The notes under the pieces: model-generated
Told to the model about the DNA's origin: nothing
Database searches by the model: none
What the model saw: only the letters and a program-made list of their open reading frames with translations
Shown: piece after piece, positions 51,154 to 60,696 of the stretch
How positions within the stretch are numbered: position 1 is the first letter of the stretch
Layout: the number at the start of each line of letters is the position of its first letter
Made by a program: the position numbers and the translations under genes
NCBI GenBank assembly: GCA_050250665.1
Contig: JBFWOF010000004.1
Coordinates: 85,383-149,382, forward strand
From: JADKFD01 sp050250665
GTDB taxonomy: Bacteria > Pseudomonadota > Gammaproteobacteria > Xanthomonadales > SZUA-5
Reading direction: 5' to 3'
DNA: 64,000 nucleotides

Positions 51154-52392
51154 TCACTCCCGCGCCTTGGCCACCTTCAGGGCGCCAAGGCCGTCGATGC
51201 GACGGTCGAAGACGCAATAGCGGCCGGCCAGCAGCGGCAGTCCAAGAATGCTCTGATCGGGCCAGTTCGGCAGTTGCGACATCAGCAAGAACAAGGACTG
51301 CCCGGCCTTCAGGGCATTGTGCGGCCAGTAGTCCTCGGGGTCGCAGCGCAGGATGACCTCGCCGCCGCTGGATGATTCCAGTACGAAGTGCAGTTCGGGC
51401 CAGGCGCGATGCTCGATCTGGCTGTTGGGCAATCCTTCCTCGTTCCGGAAGGCCTGCTGGAAGCGCTCGATCAAGGCCGGCAGTGCCGGATCGTGCTCGC
51501 GGAATGCGGCGATCACCGCGTCGTAGATCTGCTGTTGCAGGATCACGAAGCTGCTGCCGGTATCGAAGATGGCATTGCTGCCGGCGCGGGCCACATCCTT
51601 CTCGGCCAGCGCCGGGGCGGCGATGCGCGGGCCGGCGCCCACCTGGACTGCGATCAGCCGGGCGTTGTAATAGAGATCGTGGACGATGCGGATGCTCTGC
51701 AAGGCTCCGTGATACAGCGACTGGCATTGTTCGCCGCCACCCAGCACCAGCATGCCGCTGTTGAGCGGATCCGCCAGCAGCTGGGTCGCCGTCGCGCGCT
51801 CGCGCAGCACATGCACCAGCGCGCGCCGGATGACCATGGCGAAGACATTCGCCACCACGCCTTCCTGCTCCAGCGCCGTGAAGCACGGCGTGACACTCAC
51901 ACGCGGTTGCTGCCTGGCCAGCGTGCGGAAGGCCTGAAGATCGTCGTCGAAGGGCCAGGGCCAGGTGCTCGCCGGCTGGGTGCCGCGACCACTGAGGTAT
52001 TGCTGGAAATCGTAGGCGCTGTCGAGGCCCCTGTAGGCCAGTCCGAACAGGCCGTCGGCATTGCGGAAATTCTGGGCGGCGCTTTCCACCAGCGCCAGCG
52101 GCGTGGCGCCGATCACGCGTTCGTGCTGGCCATCGCCAAGGGTGACCTGCGAGTGCAACACTGGACCCGCCCAGCTGCCCTGACCGTAGCTGACGGTCTG
52201 AGCCAGGCTGGTGGGTCCGTGCGCGGCATCGGCATCGGGGTCATAGGCATGCGGCAGCACCACCAGCGAGCTGCTACCGGTGTCCAGCAGCAGATTGGCC
52301 AGCCGCTGTTGGCTGCCGAGCTTGATGCCGACGCTGTAGGCGCCCTGGGCATAGGCCAGGGTGGTGCGCAGTTCCACGGTACGACCGGACAT
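51154..52392 (-). CDS. Pepsin-like (A1 family) aspartic protease, probably cytosolic
   Basis: A 412-residue bilobal aspartic protease. Catalytic Asp37 is in LLLDTGSSSLVVL and Asp277 in AIFDTGSSFVIL. The flap has Tyr69 in VSYGQGSWAG (pepsin-like YGTGSMTG), and DGLFGLAYRGL and QSILGLPLLAGRYCVFDRR match pepsin's DGILGLAY and ILG...YYTVFDR. There is no signal peptide and no propeptide, unlike eukaryotic pepsins, so it resembles the few bacterial cytosolic forms (shewasin-type). The start at 52392 has AGGA seven bases upstream. Residues 140-270 are longer and less conserved. It is divergent from a DUF1223 gene. Bacterial members of this family are rare, hence of interest. Confidence 0.87.
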   Translation of the reverse strand: MSGRTVELRTTLAYAQGAYSVGIKLGSQQRLANLLLDTGSSSLVVLPHAYDPDADAAHGPTSLAQTVSYGQGSWAGPVLHSQVTLGDGQHERVIGATPLALVESAAQNFRNADGLFGLAYRGLDSAYDFQQYLSGRGTQPASTWPWPFDDDLQAFRTLARQQPRVSVTPCFTALEQEGVVANVFAMVIRRALVHVLRERATATQLLADPLNSGMLVLGGGEQCQSLYHGALQSIRIVHDLYYNARLIAVQVGAGPRIAAPALAEKDVARAGSNAIFDTGSSFVILQQQIYDAVIAAFREHDPALPALIERFQQAFRNEEGLPNSQIEHRAWPELHFVLESSSGGEVILRCDPEDYWPHNALKAGQSLFLLMSQLPNWPDQSILGLPLLAGRYCVFDRRIDGLGALKVAKARE

Positions 52393-52509
52393 GGGCGGTT
52401 CCTGTTGAATTTTCGGAATTGTCGCTGCTGCCGGGTCCCCGTGGCCACCGCCGTCCGAAAGCCCACCGCGCCCAGCACGGTCTGCTGTCCCAAATCGGGA
52501 GTCGATCGC

Positions 52510-53241
52510 ATGCGCATACTCGTCCTGACCATTCTGTCCACGCTGAATGCAGCCGAGCTGTCGGCGGCGCCTTTGCGCTGTGAGCTCAGCGCCAATGGCA
52601 CACCGCCGCAGCGGGTCGAGCTCTACACCAGCGAAGGCTGCAGTTCCTGCCCGCCGGCGGATCGCTGGCTGTCCGGATTGAAGCCTGCAGACCAGCGCAT
52701 GCTGCTGGCCTTCCATGTCGACTACTGGGACGATCTGGGCTGGCCTGATCGCTTTGCCGACGCGCGATTTTCGCAGCGCCAGCGCGAACTGGCGGCGCGG
52801 GCGCGCAGCCGCACGGTGTACACGCCGGAGGTCGCCGTGGAGGGCCGCGAGTTTCGCGGCTGGCGCCAGGGGCTGCCGCAACCGGCCGTCACTGCAGGAC
52901 TGCCCTTGACAGCGCGCATCCTCATTGACAATGGCGTCGAGGTGGAGTTGTTGCCGGCGGCAGGCTACCCGACCGGCGCCAAAGCCCATCTGGCGATCAC
53001 CGAGGATGGCTTGTACACGCAGGTGCGGGCGGGCGAGAACCGCGGCCAGCAACTCCGCCATGATCATGTGGTCCGCGCCTTTGCCCAGCCGATGCCGCTG
53101 TCGCGGCCTCTGCGCGTGAAGCTGCCGTCGGACCTCAACCCCGATCAGGCCCGTTTGAATCTGTGGGTCGAAGATGCCCAGTGGCAAACCCTGCAAGCAC
53201 TCAGCGCGGCGCTGGGTGTTTGTGATTCGGCGGCGGAGTAG
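52510..53241 (+). CDS. DUF1223 exported thioredoxin-like protein
   Basis: A 243-residue exported protein. The start at 52510 (MRILVLTILSTLNAAELSAA) provides the signal peptide. The mature part carries the DUF1223 hallmark VELYTSEGCSSCPPADRWL, where CSSC is a thioredoxin-like redox motif, then AFHVDYWDDLGWPDRFAD and SRTVYTPEVAVEG. Function unknown; the fold suggests a periplasmic redox role. It is divergent from the aspartic protease gene with 117 bases between starts. Confidence 0.88.
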   Translation: MRILVLTILSTLNAAELSAAPLRCELSANGTPPQRVELYTSEGCSSCPPADRWLSGLKPADQRMLLAFHVDYWDDLGWPDRFADARFSQRQRELAARARSRTVYTPEVAVEGREFRGWRQGLPQPAVTAGLPLTARILIDNGVEVELLPAAGYPTGAKAHLAITEDGLYTQVRAGENRGQQLRHDHVVRAFAQPMPLSRPLRVKLPSDLNPDQARLNLWVEDAQWQTLQALSAALGVCDSAAE

Positions 53242-53386
53242 CCACTGCGGGCCCGGTGCACCCCGGTTGGCGACAGCCGCGCTCATCCAGTTCGCCATAC
53301 GCCCCAGACATGGACCTGCGCTGACCTGTTCGTGGTTGTTTCGAATGCCTTCGCCAGCGCGTATCCCGATTCCGGCCAGTCACTGT

Positions 53387-55492
53387 TCAATCGCCCTGAC
53401 GATAGAGGATCGTGATCGGCGTCTCGACACCGCCCTCCAGGTTTGGGGCGGAGGCGATCCAGACCGGCAGGGGCAGCCGTCTTTCCCCGGCCGTCGTGGA
53501 CAGATGATCCCGGGCGACGGCAATGTCCGACGGATTGCCCTTGGCCAGCGCCAGTCGGAGATTCATCGCAAGGACCTCGAAACTCTGATCCAGACGAATC
53601 GGATCGTAGGCGCGGAGTTCCTCCAACACCCGATCAGCAGCCACCAGATCGCCACGCTCGATCAGCAAGTCCAGCAAAGGCTCGCTGGCCAGCTGCATGC
53701 GATAAAGCTGATTGGCGGCTCGCGCCTCGTTCAGCGCAAGGCGCAGTTCGGCTTCAGCCTCGTCGAACTCGGCTCGGGACCATAACCAGCGGCCCCGGGC
53801 GATGTGGGCGGAGGCCGAATCGGGATTTTCCAGTATTTCCAACTGGGCGGAAGTGGGAGTCGGCATGGGCCGTCCTTCCGTGGCGAGGTTCTGCGCCGCA
53901 ATCATCCACAGCAACAGCGCGCCGTCGCGATTCTCGAGTAGCAGATTGCTGGTGCAGTTCAGCTTGTTGGATTCGAACTCGTCGCTGGCCGCAGTCAGCG
54001 CCTTGCCGTAATCCCCCGTGGCCAGATGGAAGATGGCGGGAATGACGCTGTCGCGATGATCGCCGTCCGGATCGGCCTCCTCCATCAGGGACGCGGCTTC
54101 CCGCAACCGACCCAGGCCAGTCATCACCAGCGCCCGCAGAATCAGGGTGGAATAACGGCGCTCGCTGTCCGGTGCACCGTGCAGCAACTGAAGGCTGCGA
54201 TCGCTGCTGGCCAGGGCCTCGGGCCAGCGCAGCAGCTCGATCTGGATCTTGGTGGCGGTGTTTCTGGCAAAGATCTCGCGTATCGGGGCTTGGGTCCGGG
54301 CGTAGACGGCAGCCATGTCGTTGATCTGCTCCAGGGCCTCGGTCATGCGGCCCATGCGCATCCAGACGCGCGCCATGCTCACCCGCAAGTCGGCGCTGCC
54401 CTGGTCGTCACCGATGCTCTGGTACAGATTCCTGGCACGGCTCATGTCGAGCAGGGCCGCGTCCAACTGATCGGTCTGGACCAGCCCGTTGCCACGCACT
54501 CGCAGACTCTCGGCCATGACCGGTGTGGGCACCGCCTTGCCAGCATCTTCGGCGGACTGCAACAGGTCGACGGCCTGCTGTGCAGGCTCCAGGATCTCGT
54601 TGCCGGGCCTGCGCAAACGATATCGCAAGGTGCTCCGAAGGCTCAGCAGTTGCGCTTGCCATACCGCGTCTACCGCTGCCTCGGCCTTGGACAGCTGTTG
54701 CTTCAGGAGCTCCTCGGCCCGCCGGAATCGGCCTCGGGCAATAGCCAGTTCGATCGCCAGAATCTGCGCCTGCGGCGTCTCGACCAGTTCGCCCGGCACG
54801 CGCGCCAGACCTTCGCGAACCTCCTCGTAGCGGGCCTGACGCAAGGCTTTTCTGAGGGTCAACAATGGGTCGCTCGGTGGCGCGGGCAGATTTTCCGCGG
54901 CTTCGTCACGCGGCGCTGCTCGGGTTTGAAGCTGCGAAGCGCCAAGTGCTGCCACGACCAGGAGAATGACGATGAGCAGGGCGACGATGGTCCGGATCGA
55001 TCGCGCCGAGCTGGACTGTGGTGGTGCTGGCAGGAAGGGTGCGGCGATCGTCCGCTCGGTCAGCAAGGCGGTCGCAGCCAAGGGTTCGAGCTCTGTGGGA
55101 AAGGCCGGGGCAGCCGCAATGGCTACCGCCAGTTCCGGCAAGGGCGCTTCGAATACCAGTCCTGGTGCCGGCGTGCCTGAGGCTTGCTCTGAAACCGGCC
55201 CTATCCAGTGATAGCCCATGCCGGGTACCGTGCGGATCAAGCGCTGCTTCACGCCGTCATCGGCCAGCAGCCTTCTGGCGGCAAGGACCACCTGGGCCAG
55301 CTGATTGTCGGAAACATTGGGACGCCCCCACAGCTTCAGGATCAGCTCGTCGCGACCGATGGCGCGTTCGCGGTGCTCCAACAGGTAACGGATGCACTCG
55401 AACACCCGGCGTGGCACTTCGACCGGCGCGCTCATTCGAGTCAGCATGAACGCCGCCGGGTCCAGCGTGTAGTCATCAAAGCAGTAGCGCAT
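53387..55492 (-). CDS. CadC-like transmembrane transcriptional regulator with periplasmic TPR domain
   Basis: A 701-residue membrane-bound regulator. The start at 55492 (MRYCFDDYTLDPAAF) has GGAGGA six to eight bases upstream. Residues about 5-100 are an OmpR-type winged helix (VPRRVFECIRYLLEHRERAI, then SDNQLAQVVLAARRLLADD and RTVPGMGYHW). After a Pro/Ala-rich linker comes one membrane helix (IVALLIVILLVVAALGASQ, about 170-188). The remaining 500 residues are helical TPR-like repeats outside the membrane. This is the CadC/ToxR arrangement: signal sensed outside, DNA bound inside without phosphorylation. It is divergent from the kinase fusion at 56296, which carries a related N-terminal domain. 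Confidence 0.86.
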   Translation of the reverse strand: MRYCFDDYTLDPAAFMLTRMSAPVEVPRRVFECIRYLLEHRERAIGRDELILKLWGRPNVSDNQLAQVVLAARRLLADDGVKQRLIRTVPGMGYHWIGPVSEQASGTPAPGLVFEAPLPELAVAIAAAPAFPTELEPLAATALLTERTIAAPFLPAPPQSSSARSIRTIVALLIVILLVVAALGASQLQTRAAPRDEAAENLPAPPSDPLLTLRKALRQARYEEVREGLARVPGELVETPQAQILAIELAIARGRFRRAEELLKQQLSKAEAAVDAVWQAQLLSLRSTLRYRLRRPGNEILEPAQQAVDLLQSAEDAGKAVPTPVMAESLRVRGNGLVQTDQLDAALLDMSRARNLYQSIGDDQGSADLRVSMARVWMRMGRMTEALEQINDMAAVYARTQAPIREIFARNTATKIQIELLRWPEALASSDRSLQLLHGAPDSERRYSTLILRALVMTGLGRLREAASLMEEADPDGDHRDSVIPAIFHLATGDYGKALTAASDEFESNKLNCTSNLLLENRDGALLLWMIAAQNLATEGRPMPTPTSAQLEILENPDSASAHIARGRWLWSRAEFDEAEAELRLALNEARAANQLYRMQLASEPLLDLLIERGDLVAADRVLEELRAYDPIRLDQSFEVLAMNLRLALAKGNPSDIAVARDHLSTTAGERRLPLPVWIASAPNLEGGVETPITILYRQGD

Positions 55493-56295
55493 TACTGTCC
55501 TCCCCAAGTCTTCTGTCGACGCCGCCGGTCTGCATTCCGGCGCTCGCCGTCACCGCGGAGCCATCTCGCGGTTCGTCGCGACACTGCCCGCACTCGCGAA
55601 TCGACCGCCCGGCCTATCCCCGATGGCAAGGCCAGTTGAGCGCGAGCATCCGAGCGAGCCCCCTGCTCGCGGCACCTATTTGGAACCAGATGCGGGTGCG
55701 AACACCATGGGGGCTCGGGCCGATTCGCCACTATTCGAGAGGAATCCAGCGGATTCACGCAGTAACCCTGCGCACGCGTCCGCAAGCGCCTCAGGCTTGG
55801 GCCCGACGGGGCGCGGATCGGTCCTGTTTCGAGATTCAGCGCACGAAAAAGCTGATTCATGAGTTCCCATTCTCTGAGCTGGCGGAAGGTGCAGCGGCAC
55901 TGCGGGGATCTACACCGGTGAAAGTCAGCAGTGCTCGTCCGTGGCTTTCACTATCTGACAGTCGACTAATGTTCCCCAGACCCGCAAAGTCTCATTCGGC
56001 CAGGCGTCTCGAATGGTCCCGGGAAGGCTGGTTCGGAATGCACATCGAACTTGATGTGCCCATCTATCAAGGTCTTGGCTCAGATCGGCACGCCGACTCC
56101 GAGCTGTCGATCCGAGAAAATTCGAGAAAATTCGAGCCGAACAGCAACACTGTCCTGCGACCCATCGGCGTCCGGCCACTGCCGAGCTGGGGCGCCGTGC
56201 ACGTTTCCAAGTACAAGACCTTGGTTATCCTGAGCGGTGGTCCCGACCAGAGGGATCAGACGCCGACCTGAGTTGCATTGGACACGGAGCCGACC
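55493..56295. promoter_or_regulatory. Long divergent intergenic region between two wHTH regulators
   Basis: 803 bp. A 211-codon open frame (55636-56271) crosses it, but codon use and composition do not look protein-like, so I leave it out. Likely to hold the promoters of both regulator genes and operators for one or both proteins. A 10-bp tandem (GAGAAAATTC twice, 56114-56133) is the most conspicuous short repeat. The GGAG at 56286-56289 is the ribosome binding site for the kinase gene. Confidence 0.45.
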
Positions 56296-59200
56296 ATGAG
56301 GACGCAAGCCATGCAAGTGGACACGGGCTATCTGGATCGGCCCTACCACCTGGCCGGTCGTGTCATCGATCCACTTGCCGGCACGGTCTGCTGGAACCAG
56401 GAGTCACAGCCGCTACGCCGCAAGCAACTCGAAGTGCTGGCGTGGTTGGCCAGCGCCGGCACCGCGATGGTGACGCGGACAGCCTTCATCGATGGCATCT
56501 GGGCCGGAAATGCGCTGGTCGGTGAGGCGGCCTTGACCGATACCATCAGCTCCCTGCGCCGGGCCCTGCACGATACCGACAGCAACCAGCCGCTGATTCG
56601 AACCATTCCGAGGCGCGGCTACCAGCTCACCAGCGAAGCGCGCTTCGATGAGTTACCAACAGCGGATGCGCTGATCGCGGGGGCGCCGGTACCCGGGCGC
56701 CCTGACTGGTTGCTGGTGAGACTGCTGACGCAATCGGCCGTCAGCGAGACCTGGCTGGCACGTCAACAAGGTGGTCAGACAAACCACGTTTTTCGATTCT
56801 GTCGCAACGAGGACTATCTGCGGCTGCTGCAACGCGAAGTCACGCTGCTGCGCTATCTGCGCGAAACCCTGGCGGATCGGCGCGACACCGCCACCATCAT
56901 CGACTGGCAGCTCGACGAACCGCCGTATTACCTGGAACTGGATTACGCCACGCTCGGGTCTCTGGCCGAATGGTCGGCAGCGCAGGGTGGGCTGACGCAG
57001 ATTCCGCTGGGCCGGCGCCTGGGCTGGATGGCCGAGGCCGCCGCCGCGCTCTCTGGCGTGCACGCGGCGGGGATCGTGCATCGCCAGCTGAGCGCAGCAG
57101 CCATTCTGCTGGATGGCCCGGAGAGTGAGCCCCGGGTCAAGCTGGGCGAATTCGGCCTGGGTGAGCTCAGTGATCGCTCACGCCTGGATGCGCTGAAGAT
57201 CACCGCCGCCGGACTGACCCTCAGCGGAGAGGAACCCGCGGGCCCACCTTGCTATCTGCCGCCCGAGCGTTTGTCCGGTGCGCCCGCCACCGCCGCTGGC
57301 GATGTCCATGCGCTGGGCGTGCTCCTGTATCAAGTGATAGCGGGCGATCTGGAGCGATCCCTGCCGCACGACTGGCCAGCACGGATCGAGCCGCAGCCGC
57401 TGCGCGAGCTGATCACCCGCTGCCTGGCGCCGGATCCACAGGGCAGACCGTCGGCGGCTGAGATCGCCGAAGGCCTCCGGACCCTGTCGAGCGAGGCGCC
57501 ATCGGCGCCTGCCGCGGGCCCGAGCACGCAGTTGATCGACACGCCGAATCCGCCAGCTGCGGCTGAGACTGCAGCACCGGCCCGTACCATCGGACCCTAT
57601 CGCATCCTCGAACCCCTGGGTGACGGCGGCATGGGCACGGTGTACCTGGCCGAGCAGCGCAGCCCGGTGCAGCGCACCGTGGCGCTCAAGGTCATCAAGG
57701 CCGGCATGGACTCCACCCAGATTCTGGCGCGTTTCGAAGCCGAGCGTCAGGCACTGGCACTGATGAACCATGTCAACGTGGCCTCGGTCTTCGATGCCAG
57801 CACCACTGAACTGGGCCAGCCCTATTTCGCGATGGAATATGTGCCGGGCCTGGACATCACCAGCCATTGCGACCAGCAGGAGCTGGACTTCCGCGAACGC
57901 ATCGAGCTGTTCCTGCAGGTCTGCGACGGCGTGACCCACGCCCACCAGAAGGGTTTGATCCATCGCGATCTGAAGCCGGGCAACATTCTGGTCAAGAAGC
58001 CGCAAGGCCAATCGAGCACCGTCAAGATCATCGACTTCGGCGTGGCCAAGTCGCTGCACGGCAAACTTGGCACCCACACCGCTCACACCCGCATCGGCAG
58101 CTTTGTCGGCACCCCGGTCTACAGCAGTCCGGAACAGGTGCTCGGCCATCAGGCCGATGTCGATACCCGCGCCGACATCTACTCACTGGGCGTGGTGCTG
58201 TACGAGTTGCTCGCCGGTGTCACCCCCTACAGCGACCAGGAACTGTCGGACAAGTCGCAGGCCGAACTGGTCAGGTTTCTCACCCAGAGCGATCCGCCCG
58301 ATCCGGCGTCCCGCTTCCAGAGTCTGGGCCCTGAAGATGAGGCCGAGATCGCAAAACAGCGCTCGACCACCGTCGAGCGCCTGATCGAAGTTCTGGGCGC
58401 CGATCTGTCCTGGATCGTGGCCAAGTGTCTGGAGCGTGATCCCGACGATCGCTACGGCTCGGCGCTGGAATTGAAGCGCGATCTGCAGCGCTGGCTGGAA
58501 GACAAGCCGATCGAAGCCAGGCCGAGCACCCGCTGGTATCGCTGGCGCAAGCTGATCAAGCGCCACCGGGCGACCGTGGCCATCGCCGCCACGATCACAT
58601 TGATCCTGCTGGGAACCACCACCGCTGCCATCTTAGGTTACCAGCGGGCTGAAACGGCATTGAAGCAGGCACAGCTGGCTGCCGCTTTCCAAGTGGATCA
58701 AATGAAGGCCATTGATCCGCAGGCGATCGGCCTGGGGGTACGCCGAGGCCTGATCAATGCAGTGGAGGCGCGTCTGGAAGAGCGCAGTGTTCAAACCGCC
58801 AACGCCGGCATGACGCAACTGGAAGAACTGCTCGATGGCGTGGAGTTCACCAGCCTGATCACTGCACAACTGGATCAGCAGTTCTTCAAACCCAGCCTGC
58901 AAGTGATCGCCAGGCAATACGCTGAATATCCCGCCTTGCAGGCCTCGCTGTGGCAGTCCAGCGCCGACACGCTGTTTGAACTGGGACTGTATGAAGCCGC
59001 CCTGGAGCCGCAGGAACTGGCCATTGCCAAGCGCACCAAGCTGTACGGCAACTATGACCAGCTCACCCTCGAGTCCAAGGCCGGAAAGGGTCGAATCCTG
59101 GCAGCAGTGGATCGAACGCCGGAAGCCGCAGCCCTGCTGGACCAGACCCTGGAGGACATGCGCGAACACACGGGCCTCGATTATCAGGCCGCCCTTGATG

Positions 59201-60483
59201 CGCTGGCGACACGAGCCGCCATTCTGCAAATGGAGGGCTACTATCAGCCGGCGCAAAAGGCCCTGCAGGAGGTAGCAGAACGCTCCCGCCGCTTGCTGGG
59301 GGAGAACTCTCCACGCGCCCTGTATGCGGATGTGGTGCTCGCCAGGACTCTACGCCGCGATCGTGCCATACCCATGTTGGAGAATGCGGTCGCTGGGCTG
59401 CGCACGGCGCTCGGATCAGATCATCGCGAAACTCTGGAAGCCATGGCCGCCCTGGCGTGGGAGCTGTACGGTCAACAGCGCACGGACGAAGCGATTGTCC
59501 TGGCCAGGGAGGTCGTGCAAAGGCGCATGAAACTGCTGGGAGATGGCCATCCCGAGGTCATCAACGCGGAGGGCAGACTGGCTGCCCTGCTGGGCGAAGC
59601 GCTGCAGTTTCGTGAAGCATCTCCGCTGTTTCGCAGCGCTATTGCAGGCACCGAGGAACTGCATGGCAAACACGGGCAAAAGACCGCCATCATACGCGGG
59701 AATTACGGCTACGCGCTCTGGCGCAACGGCAATCTGGTGGAAGCCGAAAAGGAAACCCGATTTGCCGCCGACACCCTGCGCGCCATCTATGGACCAGATA
59801 CGCCGGGAGAGTCGACCTACGCCATCAATCTGGCTGCTGTACTGCGAGACATGGGCCGTTATCAGGACTCCAAGACCTTGTTCGACGCACGAATTTCGCT
59901 GCTGACGGAGATCAACGGAAGTCGGGTGCTTTTGGCCGATGCCAGGAAAGGAATGGGGCAGATGTACCTGACCCAAGGAGACATCGAGCAGGCCTGCAAG
60001 GAGTTCCAGGCTGGCATTGATGCCCTGGCCAATACCACTGAGCGTACCGTGGATCTGCTGCCGAAGATCAAGGGCGCCCTGGGTTATTGCCGGTACCGGC
60101 GCGACGGCGACAAGCAAGCCATCTTGATGCTCAATGAAGTCATCGACCAGCAGAAGAGCAACGCCACAACTGACATCCTGGATCTCGCAACGTCGTTGAT
60201 TTATCGCGCGCACCTGTTGAACGACGAGAAACTGTGGGAATCCGCACTGGAAAGCGCGGATGAAGCGCTCCGGATCACCGAAGCGGCACTGCCAGACGGT
60301 CACTACATCATGGTTCGGGCGTTGACGCAGAAGATCCGTGCATTGCGGGCGATGAAAAAAGAAGCAGAGGCATCAGAGAGCCATCAAGCCGCCAGACGCA
60401 TCATCGACAAGACAACTGGGCTTGATCCTGCCTATGGGCGGGAGCTGACAGCGGCCATGAAGACCGCCGCGGGGAATTCTTGA
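56296..60483 (+). CDS. wHTH - pseudokinase - Ser/Thr kinase - TM - TPR fusion
   Basis: A 1395-residue protein with an unusual domain series. Residues about 18-115: OmpR-type winged helix (RKQLEVLAWLASAG, IRTIPRRGYQL). About 135-395: a kinase fold that lacks catalytic residues, with HRQLSAAAILLDG in place of HRDLKxxN and GEFGLGE in place of DFG. About 432-735: a complete Ser/Thr kinase, P-loop LGDGGMGTVYLA, Lys465 in VALKVIK, HRDLKPGNIL with catalytic Asp558, DFG at 580-582 and GTPVYSSPEQ in the activation loop. About 759-781: one membrane helix. About 800-1390: TPR-like repeats. The start at 56296 follows GGAG by six bases. The kinase and DNA-binding parts are cytoplasmic, the TPR part outside. 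It may phosphorylate partners, itself or its own DNA-binding domain. Confidence 0.92.
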   Translation: MRTQAMQVDTGYLDRPYHLAGRVIDPLAGTVCWNQESQPLRRKQLEVLAWLASAGTAMVTRTAFIDGIWAGNALVGEAALTDTISSLRRALHDTDSNQPLIRTIPRRGYQLTSEARFDELPTADALIAGAPVPGRPDWLLVRLLTQSAVSETWLARQQGGQTNHVFRFCRNEDYLRLLQREVTLLRYLRETLADRRDTATIIDWQLDEPPYYLELDYATLGSLAEWSAAQGGLTQIPLGRRLGWMAEAAAALSGVHAAGIVHRQLSAAAILLDGPESEPRVKLGEFGLGELSDRSRLDALKITAAGLTLSGEEPAGPPCYLPPERLSGAPATAAGDVHALGVLLYQVIAGDLERSLPHDWPARIEPQPLRELITRCLAPDPQGRPSAAEIAEGLRTLSSEAPSAPAAGPSTQLIDTPNPPAAAETAAPARTIGPYRILEPLGDGGMGTVYLAEQRSPVQRTVALKVIKAGMDSTQILARFEAERQALALMNHVNVASVFDASTTELGQPYFAMEYVPGLDITSHCDQQELDFRERIELFLQVCDGVTHAHQKGLIHRDLKPGNILVKKPQGQSSTVKIIDFGVAKSLHGKLGTHTAHTRIGSFVGTPVYSSPEQVLGHQADVDTRADIYSLGVVLYELLAGVTPYSDQELSDKSQAELVRFLTQSDPPDPASRFQSLGPEDEAEIAKQRSTTVERLIEVLGADLSWIVAKCLERDPDDRYGSALELKRDLQRWLEDKPIEARPSTRWYRWRKLIKRHRATVAIAATITLILLGTTTAAILGYQRAETALKQAQLAAAFQVDQMKAIDPQAIGLGVRRGLINAVEARLEERSVQTANAGMTQLEELLDGVEFTSLITAQLDQQFFKPSLQVIARQYAEYPALQASLWQSSADTLFELGLYEAALEPQELAIAKRTKLYGNYDQLTLESKAGKGRILAAVDRTPEAAALLDQTLEDMREHTGLDYQAALDALATRAAILQMEGYYQPAQKALQEVAERSRRLLGENSPRALYADVVLARTLRRDRAIPMLENAVAGLRTALGSDHRETLEAMAALAWELYGQQRTDEAIVLAREVVQRRMKLLGDGHPEVINAEGRLAALLGEALQFREASPLFRSAIAGTEELHGKHGQKTAIIRGNYGYALWRNGNLVEAEKETRFAADTLRAIYGPDTPGESTYAINLAAVLRDMGRYQDSKTLFDARISLLTEINGSRVLLADARKGMGQMYLTQGDIEQACKEFQAGIDALANTTERTVDLLPKIKGALGYCRYRRDGDKQAILMLNEVIDQQKSNATTDILDLATSLIYRAHLLNDEKLWESALESADEALRITEAALPDGHYIMVRALTQKIRALRAMKKEAEASESHQAARRIIDKTTGLDPAYGRELTAAMKTAAGNS

Positions 60484-60613
60484 GTTGCGCTGTGGTCGCG
60501 ACTTCAAAATTCGCAGCTGCTCGAAACCTGAAACAAACAGCTTGCTGATCGTTTCTTCCGATTGCAGGCCAGTAGAGGGTAGTTACCAACCAGTAGATAC
60601 CCCATGTGGAACG

Positions 60614-60649
60614 CATAAAAAGACGGAGCCCGGGATTCCCCGGGCTCCG
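60614..60649 (-). terminator. Intrinsic terminator of the lipase gene
   Basis: On the minus strand, an 11-bp perfect stem (CGGAGCCCGGG pairing with CCCGGGCTCCG, 60624-60634 with 60639-60649), a four-base loop, then TCTTTTTATG. It lies 47 bases beyond the lipase stop codon (60697). The plus-strand kinase gene ends 140 bases before it, so this signal serves the lipase. Confidence 0.85.
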
Positions 60650-60696
60650 AAGGTGACGCGTAGATCCATTCCGACTCTTGAGCGAAATTTTCCGCC

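Noticed and set aside
55636..56271. A 211-codon plus-strand open frame between the two wHTH regulators
   Set aside because: Composition is Arg/Pro/Ser-rich without domain, signal or ribosome binding site, and it lies in a divergent promoter region. It is more likely chance in GC-rich DNA.
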